From Ascaris suum (taxonomy: Eukaryota > Nematoda > Chromadorea > Rhabditida > Ascarididae), in the NCBI GenBank assembly GCA_013433145.1, contig CM024181.1:5146001-5210000 (forward strand): a stretch of 64,000 nt of DNA, given 5' to 3'. Of the stretch, positions 54,191 to 64,000 are shown one piece after another. The position numbers were made by a program, and so were the translations under genes. The notes beneath the pieces are model-generated. The model was not told where the DNA came from and ran no database searches. It saw nothing but the letters and a program-made list of their open reading frames with translations. Each line of letters begins with the position of its first letter. Position 1 is the stretch's first letter.

Positions 54191-56886
54191 ATGTTCAAAT
54201 TGCTTTTGCTAGCTGCTTTGGTGGCATTTACGAACGCTGGAATTTTGGGTAGTCTGCAGAATATTACCGTCACAGGACAGTTGGCCTGTGATCGGAGGTC
54301 AGTCAAGAATGTGAAGGTCGAATTGTGGGAGGAAGATACGGGTAAGTGAAATTCAAAGAAGTTACCATAATGCCGATGTTGTCTGACTATTTGTATATGA
54401 CACTATACTATTAGGTTTTGATCTATTTTCTCATCACTCACTTTATCCTCAACGGTATTCAACGCTTAAGAAAGTATGCCTCATTTGCCGCTCCTGTTTT
54501 AAGCAGTCTTAATTGTTCAGCTAGGCAAATATACCTGCGTTCTGCATCGGAATTCTTGGCCGTCAGCAAGTGGTCCTAATTTACCGTTTATTGTGATGCA
54601 ATCTGTAAATTTTGGATATACTCGTCTCACACTGTAAGTGAAAGGGAAGGAGCGGAAATTGAAGCCATTGTGTGTTGAATACCTTGAATTCAAATGAGAT
54701 GATCGAATATTTCAACTGATCGAAGAATGAAGGTTGCCTCGAAGCACAACATCTTTAGAGAAGCTATGAAATTCAAGCCTAGCTGAGAAGAGCTTCACGC
54801 TAGAGTAGCAATCCACCAACTCAGGATACGTTAGCTGTCGTTCCAATGCTTTTTTTCTATCGATGTTTGTTTTCTCGCGGTCAAAAGATATATTTAAGAT
54901 TCTATTTGCTCAGTGAATTACGCTTACAATTTTCGCCATAGTAAGCGTCAACTAACTTAAATAAAATATTTTCGTAAAAGATTCGTAAGCAAAAGTTTTT
55001 TTTTGCGATTCATAAAAGTTCATGAAATTAGCGACGATACTGTACATATATATTTCATATTTTTGTGCACGCTTAATTGCATCAAATCACTATTCAAAGC
55101 AAAATCTCTGAAGAGAAAATAAATAGTTTGAAGTATTTTCTACAATTCGTTTCTATGAAAAATAAACGGAGAAACGAGCTGAGAATGGCGTAGTTTCGGC
55201 AAAATAAATGAAAATGCGTCATTTAAGAGGCACAAAAGGAGCAAAAGAATAGGCTGAAGGGAAAAATATAAAATATGTTTCCTCAACAAGAAGGAAAATT
55301 CCTCAAACAGTAAAATTCCTCAAACAGTACGTCAATTATAATTGTATCTATCTTTTTTCCACCTTTCCCACCCTCTTCCCAAGCTTTTGGCTCCCTCGAT
55401 CTTTCACGAAGAAGTGCATATCCCTCTTCCGTATCAAATCCTTTTATTTCCCATAAAAAATCATTTGTTCATCTCATCGTCCCCTCATCACTTTCACTTG
55501 TCGCATCGCTTCAAAATGTGACTGGAAAGCATAAGCAAGTGAGAAAAACTTGCTCTTTTCATTGTTTTCACGCTAAACATAAATTGCATAGTTTAATTTG
55601 TAGCGCACTCAAGACATATCTAAATTTACTTCGCGAAACCATCGTTTTCATCTCTTTTCCGCGGAGAATTTGATAGAAGAGGAAGCAGATTGGGAGAGAG
55701 GAAAGGGGTGGGGCTTTTCGCCTTCTCCATCAGCAGAGAGCAACGAAACGAGCGAAGACATCTTAATTTACTCTTCAACATCCCACTTATTGTCCAACTC
55801 CGTGAGAATTTATGCAAGTCAATCGATGAATATGGCATCTGCTTTGTGCAAAGTAACTTTTTTTAGCTGGATGAAAAGGCATAAAATGAGTGGAACTTTT
55901 AACATCGAACAATCTATTTTTTTAGGTGGCCCTGACGATCTCCTCAACACAACCACATCGGATAGCAAGGTTATTTCAAGATCTATGGAGAGGAAAAAGA
56001 GATCACCAGCATTGAACCTTACCTCGTTATTCACCACAGTTGCGATAGCGGAACTATAAACGAGGTTGGTACTTGTACAGCAAAACACTTGTAGCAACAA
56101 AAATAACCTATATAACCAATTAATTTAGGCAACTATTCAAATAATCCAGAAAGTGCGTCTCAGCAGACTGCTGAGACGCACTTTCCTGCTTGCATCAGTC
56201 TCTCCTACTTGCATCAGCGGTCAACACAGATATTTTCTTAAAAACCTGTGCGCCAGATTTGGCAATATAATGTATATGCAGCGGGACGTTTAGAGGAAAG
56301 CTGGTAAGGATGGCTCTTCTATATGCGTGGTAGAATGTACAGCACCAAGAATTGAATCTTAAACCTCAGTGAGTTGGGTGTTTGCTCAAAACCCATAAGG
56401 ATTCGAAATTCTCTTCTGAAATAAACCTTTCCTTGTCGTCAAGTAATGTTTGGCAAACGTAATATGCTTGTTTTTCTACGATTTTCATGACGCTCGATGA
56501 AATCCCCTTACTGCGGGAATACATGAAGAGATTCTGATATTCACTCACCTTTGCAATGCATAGCCATCACCCTTCGACTTTCACCATAGTACAGCTACAT
56601 CTTTAGATACGCAGGTAACTACCCTCTAACACAATTTTTTGCACACGTAAATGGCAAAGAAAAAGCAACACTTTGATCGTATCGCCTAGATGAAGGCTTG
56701 ATATTGCGCTTCATATCGTCGATCCATTCTGCATAAACGTGATAGTTGCAGTTCCCTTTCTTTCAGAAATGTGAAATAACGGATGAGTACGTTGTTCCGA
56801 AGGATCGCATTGGTGGCGTATATGATATGGGCATTACGAGTCTGAATATTGCACGTAGAAATCACAAGAAGAAATGCAGTAAATAG
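54191..56886 (+). pseudogene. Transthyretin-like protein copy 2, frameshifted in exon 2
   Basis: Same three-exon plan as its neighbours: 54191-54341 (signal peptide MFKLLLLAALVAFTNA, then NITVTGQLACD and KVELWEEDT), 55926-56064, and 56767-56886 (KCEITDEYVVPK, YDMGITSLNI, stop TAG). Exon 2 is 139 nt, whereas copies 1 and 3 have 140. It starts in frame (GPDDLLNTTTSDSK), then loses one base near 55969-55971. After that the homologous reading (YFKIYGEEKEI, IEPYLVIHHSCD) continues in another frame. The lost base lies in a G run (GGG in copy 3, GG here), so a sequencing or assembly undercall is as likely as a real mutation. Splice sites, all four cysteines and the poly(A) signal are otherwise intact, so the gene would be functional if the base is present. 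Confidence 0.75.
56149..56185. repeat. 18-bp perfect palindromic hairpin in intron 2 of TTL copy 2
   Basis: GAAAGTGCGTCTCAGCAG (56149-56166) is followed by a single A and its exact reverse complement (56168-56185). The one-base spacer makes it nearly a perfect palindrome, unlike the looser intron hairpins elsewhere. Two copies of CTTGCATCAG follow within 50 bases. Confidence 0.9.
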
Positions 56887-57021
56887 ATGGCAATATGTTG
56901 TCATTAGATTGCATAAACACTTGGTCAATTCTGCGTTATTATTGATTTAACACCTATATTAAAATCTCATTATTCACTTCACCGTTGAGATCACTTTGTA
57001 AAAATGCTCTTACTGTTCTTT

Positions 57022-57027
57022 AATAAA
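57022..57027 (+). terminator. Poly(A) signal of TTL copy 2
   Basis: AATAAA lies about 136 bases after the TAG at 56884-56886 and is the first canonical signal downstream. Confidence 0.5.
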
Positions 57028-58344
57028 ACTTAGTCATTTCTCATTTTTGTGGTCATTGTGGAATGCATGTCGATGCTTTATTCTACAAATAGTCTTATAT
57101 AAACATCGATTCACTAGGCCACCTACGTACTAAGAATAGCGCAATGGAGATTTCAACCTCAACTGCTTCATTGAATAAATGGGTTCGGTTGCAAATAGCA
57201 GAAAATTGCCTTCACTATGCTCATTTCAACAAAGCAACATGCACTGTGGTGGTTGGAATGAACGGAGCGCACAAATGTTCATCGTTTTACACAGTAGAAA
57301 CTAACGATTCACAGGGTGCCCGAATATTATTGCGATGAAAGTGATGATCAAAGGTCATGTGAAGTCCGAAACAAGATTCAGTGCAAAGAAAATCGTAGTA
57401 TATGTCGACTTATGTGAACTATTGCAATAGCAGTAAAACTAAACGCTTAAAATTTATGAAAAAAAGTGGAATTATTTCACACAGTGATGGTATATGATAC
57501 ATTAGACAATGATGTTCAGTTCTATGAAAGCGTCGAATGATCTCATAAAAACGTATAGATGGACTAAAAGTGATTCATTCTTTTTTGCTTTGCTGAACGT
57601 TTTGGTGACATCGCTGAAAGCACAAAATCTGTTAGATAACCTTTGGAATCCAAAAAATGAGGCGTATAGGCGTATACTCAATTTGCCACGTCGTATGGAA
57701 ATGTTACAATTCGATGATCTGTGAAAGTGATATAACTATGAGATTGCTGAGTATGTTTTAAATAGACCCATACTTTCGCGGCAAATGCTTTTTTTTCAAT
57801 TTTAACATAATATGGCGAAGAAAACTAGTGATCATTTAGAGGTCGAGCAATAACGTAAATTGAACGAGTTTGCACTTAACAGACTTAAAACATTTGCATA
57901 TAAACAAAAAAGGATCGAGGAGATAAGCTCCGCTCTCTGTTGCGCATTTCCTCTTTTTTTTTTCGCGACAGATTTTTAAAAAATGCGTATGTCCTCTGAA
58001 AAACGCGGAAACACCAAAATATGCTTTCTGCAGCCGTTTTTTTTGATTGATCCGTCAGCGTCGGAAAGGCTTCTGAGAAAAGAGACTGAAAATTTGTGGG
58101 AAAAGGTCAATCATCTAAAGACTTGTGCGAAAGGCCGACTCAAGTCACATATGAAAGCGGTGTAATCATCATCTTATAATTTACCGTCAGCTCGTGGAGC
58201 TGGTGCGTCATGTTAACAGAATGCAAAAGCGCATACTGCACCAGCTCCTCTTGCATGCTTTCCAACTGGACTCAGTTGCATATTGTGCCTTATAAGCTTT
58301 CGATTCATAGCCGAAATCAAGACGATCCATTTCTCATATGTTAT

Positions 58345-59450
58345 CAATATATAAATATATATAAATATAAAATAAATATAAATATAAATATAAATAAATA
58401 TAAATATATAATATAAATATAAATATAAATATAAATATAATATATATAAATATAAATATATAAATATAAATATAAATATAAATATAAATATAAATATAAA
58501 TATAAATATAAATATAAATATAAATATAAATATAAATATAAATATAAATATAAATATAAATATAAATATAAATATAAATAAATATAAATATAAATATAAA
58601 TATAAATATAAATATAAATATAAATATAAATATAAATATAAATATAAATATATAATATAAATATAAATATAAATATAAATATATAATATAAATATAAATA
58701 TAAATATAAATATAAATATAATATAAATATAAATATAAATATAAATATAAATATAAATATAAATAAATATAAATATAAATATAAATATAAATATAAATAT
58801 AAATATAAATATAAATATAAATATAAATATATAAATATAAATATAAATATAAAATATAAATATAAATATAAATATAAATATAAATATAAATATAAATATA
58901 AATATAAATATAAATATATAATATATAAATATAAATATAAATATAAATATAAATAAATAAATATAAATATAAATAAATATAAATATAAATATAAATATAA
59001 ATATAAATATAAATAAATAAAATATAAATATAAATATATAAATATAAATATAAATATAAATATAAATAAAATAAATATAATATAAATATAAATATAAATA
59101 TAAATATAAATATATAATATAAATATAAATATAAATATAAATATAAATATAAATATAAATATAAATATAAATATAAATATAAATAAATATAAATATAAAT
59201 AATATAATATAAATAAATAAATATAAATATAAATATAAATATAAATATAAATATAAATATAAATATAAATATAAATATAAATATAAATAAATATAAATAT
59301 AATATAAATATAAATATAAATATAATATATAAATATAATATAAATATAAATATAAATATAAATATAAATATAAATAAAATATAAATAAATAAATATAATA
59401 AATATAAATAAATAAATAACACAAATACAAATAAATGTATATATAAACCA
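58345..59450. repeat. 1.1-kb (TAAATA)n-like satellite block
   Basis: Almost pure TATAAA/TAAATA hexanucleotide array with occasional register slips (TATATA, TAAATAAATA, AATAATA). It produces three overlapping open frames of about 370-410 codons on the minus strand, made of Ile, Tyr, Leu and Phe. These are artefacts and not genes. Confidence 0.97.
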
Positions 59451-60499
59451 AACATCCATCAGGTAAAAGTCAAGTATAAATAACTAACTAAATATTCTAT
59501 TGAACAAACTCTCAATATTTACAAAAACTTCATAGCAAATATTCCGACGCTTTCGATAATATGAGGAGCAGTTTCTTTGCGGCAAAAAACTTTGTTTGAT
59601 TGAAAATCGCTGTTATTCCACTGGAAAATCTTCGCAAAAATGTATCATTCTACGGAGCTTTTTTCTTTGAAATGTTTGATCGATTTGCTCTCATTGAGCT
59701 ATTGCATCGCTCTATTTTTACAGCAACTCCGCAGAAACCGGTCGAATTACCTTGAAATTTCATTGTTACCTTTGTGCATTGCAATTTTTTCCATTTGAAT
59801 TTCCATCATACTACAAACATTCGATAATGATCACGCGTTAGCCCATAAAATTGCAGTGAACATTTAACTTCAAATAGAACGAAGACTATGGGATCTGAGA
59901 GGTTTTTCTCGACGATTTAAAAATCTAAACATTTCTAGAATTATTACGCAATTTTCTTTTTATGCAAATCCGTTAGCAATAACGCCGAAAATTGCGAAAA
60001 TCTTTAGCGAAAGTTTGATGATAAGCTCAAATTCTTACTTGATGAATCAGTACTTCCGAAATTTGGTTGTGTGAAACGTATGCAAATTTCTCGCATTTAA
60101 ATTTCGACGGATCAATGCGAATTACGAAAGGGCACTTCATCCTATGTTGTATAGTGCATTTACAGTTGTTTTCTCGTTAATACCAATGGACAAATGGTCA
60201 GACACGCAGACAAATGTACATCTATGCGCATAGATATGACGCTGCTAAAAGTCGCGTTTGCAAAGCAAATTTGCATTCAGCATATCGTGCAAACTCCTTT
60301 AACACATGTCCCCATTCGTACAGTTTTTGTTTTTAACTGTCTTGAAGAATTTCCATAAATTTGCCTTGAATTTTTCGTTCCCTAGTGGAGAAGACAATGT
60401 TTGCACTGCCCGATGCAACTGTTGTTGGATCATTGATGTTCGCTTGCTGCTGACAGGGATTTACTAAAAACTGTAATCACAGCTATATCCAACCGCTTC

Positions 60500-60605
60500 A
60501 TTCCGACCATCAGTCACCTCACTTCACCTATCACTGACCTCACTCCAGCTATCATTCACCTCACCCAACTATCTCTATCATCATTCCAGCTATCACTAAC
60601 CATCT
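60500..60605. repeat. Degenerate TATCA/CCTCAC minisatellite
   Basis: Repeated variants of CACCTCACTTCACCTATCACTGA and CCAGCTATCATTCACCTCA, about 20-25 bases per unit and four to five units, on one strand. Confidence 0.65.
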
Positions 60606-61670
60606 ATAGCGAACCACAGAAAGTATTGCGATGCATTCTTGGAGTTATTTAATTTCGTTCCCACCAATAGTTCATCCCCTAAAAAATATTTTTCAATGCT
60701 TGCATTTATTCTCTTGCTTCTCCTCGTCGGCACGCCATAATGATTTCACACACCATTTACATTTAGAAATAAGAAATTAGAAAGTTTGTGAGATTGTTTG
60801 TTTAATCCTCACGTGACAGTGAGATTGTCTAATCCTGTGTGTATTTCATTTCTCGATTTAATGAATCATACAGCAGATTTGCCAGAAAAAATGTTAATTC
60901 CGCTTCCTCTTTATGTGTATTTACATTCGCGAACCGCTTTACCTCAGCTAATGTCAATATATATGTATACATACCTTTGTGTCTTTTTGTGCATCAGTTT
61001 TAATTCAGGATCGATCAAACTTACGGCTATAAATTTATTGTACACAAAGTAAAAAATAATAGAGACATTTACGCCAGTATTTAAATTGGGACCATCCTCA
61101 TCGAAAGAAGCGGGAGTCACTTGAGTATGTCAAAAAATTTGTTTGAATTTTTACACCAACCGGATCTTCATTTAACACCGATCTGTTCAAAGAATTCAAC
61201 CATTTTGCGAAAGAATCCGATAGGGGTGTCGGTTAAAATGGCTGTGAAAATGCGAAATTGCACTATTTACTTGTTCCTTCTCGGTAAAAAAATTTCATGT
61301 CTCAGGTGAGAAGCTAGAGGAGTGCATCAAAGCGCTGATGGTTTAGAAGCGGCTGGATTGTTTGTGGGAAATCGTGCTTATAGACTGAAAACAACTATGG
61401 GGCATTAGTCACATTCTGTATTGATCAAGATAGCGGTGATTTCGATTCACGTGCGAACACATTAGTGCATCCTTTGTCCATCAACAACGTTTCGACGCCA
61501 TTTTTTAAATGCTTTGTAAGCAATGCAAATGCTATGCTTTTCTCGAATACATTTGTTGCTAAGCATTTGTCGGACAGCCCTCTCAGTCATCATTTAGTTT
61601 ATTTGCGAGTTTATGTTTTTTTAAATCTCATGCAAATTGTCTGCTTCTTCTTTCACTGAATAGATTAAAA

Positions 61671-61679
61671 AACTTTCAG
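61671..61679 (+). promoter_or_regulatory. Probable trans-splice acceptor of TTL copy 3
   Basis: AACTTTCAG ends at 61679, eight bases before the ATG at 61688. It is a strong TTTCAG acceptor with no upstream coding exon. Confidence 0.55.
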
Positions 61680-61687
61680 GCCTTAAT

Positions 61688-63283
61688 ATGACTAATAAAT
61701 GTTTACTGGTGTTTTTGGTGTCTATAGGCGTTGGTGTCAATAGCTTTGGCAGCTATAAAAATGTCACAGTTACTGGACAATTGGGATGCGGCGATCGATC
61801 CGTTCATGACGTCAAAGTTGAGCTATGGGAGCATGATAGAGGCAGGTTTGCTTATGTTCAATGACCGTCTAGACAAATCAAATATTTTCGCTCTAATAGT
61901 TGAAATAACAACCGATATGATGCCTCAAATGATGAATCATTTCTGTTTTTAATTTCTTACATCAAAATTAAATGATGCCACTTTCAAGAATTGCTGCTAA
62001 TTTCTGCTATAAAAGCCATAAATAAGGTCGATTCTGTAAATTCGAATCATTTGGAGTTCAGTATTGAAACTTTCAAAGAAATTTTTTCAGTAATCCCTCA
62101 TCTACTTATGTTATTGAAAACAAAGAAAGAAAATTGGATAATGTTATATACAAGCGTTGTTTGTGTCAATTATTCTTGGAAATTTAGAAGGGTACTATGC
62201 AAAACATTTGCTCTTGGAAGGAACCGATCGTAGGAGAAAATTACGAAATTGTGGATGATATATAAAAGTGGAATTTATGGAAGAATGAAATTATAAGTGG
62301 AATTTATGAAAGATGGACGATAGCATAATTCATCCATAGTAGTTTGAATAATTTATTGGTCGTCTTATGCATTATTACACAGGTTTCATGATCTGAGATG
62401 GTCCAACAAATAAGGCTGCAATAGACTGAAGCTGAGGATGAAACTGGACTTAAAAATGAGATAAAACTGAAGTCTAAAATGAGACTGAAATTAAAATTGA
62501 GTTTGAACTTCAATTATATTTCATCTGATCCCGACGATTTGTTGAATACGACAACATCCGATCAGAAAGGGTATTTTCGTATATACGGTGAAGAGAATGA
62601 AATCGGCAATATTGAGCCCTATCTTAAAATTACACACAGCTGCGATAACGGTGTTATTGACCCGGTACGTCAGTACTTTTCTTACTGTACCTCTCAATAG
62701 CCGTCAATCTAATGCATGTTTGAGAAAGAGGATGCAAATGGAAATTCCGTAAAATCGTTGCATATATTTAGTTGCTTCTTTTATATTGGTACTCTTTAAC
62801 ACCAATTGGTACTATAATTTGATTAAGAGATTCTTCAAAACATGAAAACATCAATGAAATAATACTTCTTTACTTGAACTTACTAAAATGACTCAATCGT
62901 AAGGATTTGGCAGCTTCTTAAAATGTATGCGAAATAATGCCAAAAATTCATTCGCTAAAGAAATTCGTTTTTTGATTTTTCATTTGAAAAATCCATTAAC
63001 TTTTTCAGTTATTTAGTTAAAACTTATTCGAATTAGCTTTGATTGAAAACTCAAATGACCTCAACTTAAAGCCACATTTCTCACGCTTACATGATCGGGC
63101 GAGAAAAATTCTAATTCGATAGATGTTATCAAAGTTGTTTTGATCAATATTAACGATTTGCAGAGATGCACAATCACGGATCAATATACTGTTCCGAAAG
63201 AATATGTCGGCAGAGTATATGATATGGGTATCGTAAGCTTGAATATCGCCAAGAAGAAGCACAGAAAGCACTGTGAAAATTAA
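61688..63283 (+). CDS. Transthyretin-like protein copy 3, unusual intron 1 boundary
   Basis: This is the most complete copy. Exon 1 starts at 61688: signal peptide MTNKCLLVFLVSIGVGVNS, then NVTVTGQLGCG and KVELWEHD. Exon 2 ends at 62664: DPDDLLNTTTSDQKG, RIYGEENEIGNIEPYL, THSCDNG. Exon 3 is 63164-63283: CTITDQYTVPKEYVG, YDMGIVSLNI, stop TAA. All four family cysteines are present. At the homologous boundaries (61841 and 62525) the intron would be GC...AT, because TTTCAG of the other copies is TTTCAT here. A canonical alternative exists: donor GT at 61846 and acceptor ending AG at 62501, which stays in frame and adds nine residues (146 instead of 137). Exons at ancestral positions are 154, 140 and 120 nt. 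Which junction is used cannot be decided from sequence alone. Confidence 0.75.
62426..62505. repeat. Short purine-rich tandem repeat at the 3' end of TTL copy 3 intron 1
   Basis: Degenerate units of the form AAACTGAAGTCTAAAATGAGA (about 20 bases, three to four copies) lie directly in front of exon 2, where a pyrimidine tract would normally be. The alternative AG at 62500-62501 is the end of one of these units. Confidence 0.65.
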
Positions 63284-63390
63284 TCAACTGAAAGTGTTTC
63301 TTTATCGAATCAATTTCACGCTTGCATCAGCTGTCTTCTTTCTTATATTCTCTTCAGTTTGCAAACAAAATTTGCACATTATTTGTAAAG

Positions 63391-63396
63391 AATAAA
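63391..63396 (+). terminator. Poly(A) signal of TTL copy 3
   Basis: AATAAA lies about 108 bases after the TAA at 63281-63283, a similar distance to that in copy 2. Confidence 0.5.
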
Positions 63397-64000
63397 TTTT
63401 GCAAGATTAAGAAAAGTTGGATATTTTGGTGCTTGTTGCAAGGTCTATGCTACAAAAGTAATGTTTGCAAAATACTAGAATAATTGACGCTTCAAAGTAA
63501 GATATTGCGCAGTATTGTTCACAAACTAATGCAATATATGGTGTTTGCAAATAAGGGACTACAATAATAAAGTGCGTTACTGAAATATAGTCGGAAATAT
63601 TGCATATGATGTTTGATATTTTCTGACGTTTCGAGATGAAAAGCTGGCACACATAACATCTATCAAAGATTTCAACAAGCATATAACTTTCATGGCCTTC
63701 TTAATGTTTATGCATTGTTTTACACTTATAGAGTTCTTACATTTATATATGTTTATACATCTAGAAACGATCCTCAAAAATCAAACAGCAAGTGCTGAAA
63801 TTTCTTCAAATCTACGAATGCTAGCAGCTACAGAGAATCTAGAATCTCTATGATTTACCTATTGCATTTATTAACCGTCTTTATTTTGATATTATAAACC
63901 TACTCGACGGTAATCACTTTTTATTCGGATATATGAATTCACCTACTACCGATTCACGATGTGGGAATTATTGATCGATTACTCATTGAATCAAAATGAT
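63397..64000. other. Downstream flank of TTL copy 3, nothing recognised
   Basis: A+T-rich DNA. Minus-strand short frames (63407-63682, 63577-63777) have no recognisable motifs. No fourth TTL exon was seen. Confidence 0.4.

Larger units (their letters stand above)
57028..61670. other. Intergenic region between TTL copies 2 and 3
   Basis: No gene could be supported. Short plus-strand frames at 57144-57338, 57509-57724, 57983-58165 and 61121-61309 lack splice context and recognisable motifs. The region is dominated by the 1.1-kb A+T repeat at 58345-59450 and a small TATCA/CCTCAC minisatellite near 60500-60605. Confidence 0.45.

Noticed and set aside
58213..59459. Three minus-strand frames of about 370-410 codons
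   Set aside because: Made entirely of Ile/Tyr/Leu/Phe from the (TAAATA)n array; a repeat artefact.

Overview
The window looks like A+T-rich nuclear DNA from a chromadorean nematode. The strongest evidence is a run of three transthyretin-like (TTL, PF01060 type) genes, a family essentially confined to nematodes, together with a gene joining a PAN/CW-like domain to a C-type lectin domain, an architecture common in worms. Introns are long, most donors are GT[A/G]AG-like, most acceptors are TTTCAG/TTTTAG, and several start codons sit just behind a pyrimidine-rich AG, as expected for spliced-leader trans-splicing. I cannot name the species.

Layout. (1) 450-16846, plus strand: a 23-exon gene for a long coiled-coil protein (about 1001 residues visible, 5' end probably outside the window); all 23 exons join in phase. 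It contains a tandem duplication of a multi-exon cassette. (2) 16847-20283: convergent intergenic region with a G+C-richer block near 17.9-18.5 kb that I cannot explain. (3) 20284-29538, minus strand: a second coiled-coil gene of about 10 exons (about 522 residues). Both coiled-coil proteins carry a KEN-x-D-P sequence of the kind recognised by APC/C-Cdh1, so a cell-cycle role is a reasonable but unproven guess. (4) 30269-30630, minus: a very small cysteine-rich gene with a poly(A) signal. (5) 32779-36596, plus: a five-exon secreted, lysine-rich orphan protein of 156 residues. (6) 37439-43234, plus: a signal peptide, PAN/CW-like and C-type lectin gene. (7) 47084-63283, plus: three TTL genes in tandem with the same three-exon plan (about 154/140/120 nt). 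The first lacks a findable third exon, the second has a one-base frameshift in exon 2, and the third has a displaced or non-canonical intron 1 boundary. A retroelement-like fragment (about 48.4-50.3 kb) lies downstream of the first copy, where its last exon should be.

Simple repeats are abundant: long (TA)n tracts, a 1.1-kb (TAAATA)n-like block, a 580-bp degenerate tetranucleotide block, CA-rich DNA, C/G homopolymers, and several perfect or near-perfect hairpins inside introns. Most long open frames across these blocks are artefacts.

No RNA gene, CRISPR array or prokaryotic feature was recognised. All gene models are manual splicing predictions made by reading the sequence. Reading-phase agreement is the main support, and no homology search or transcript evidence was available.
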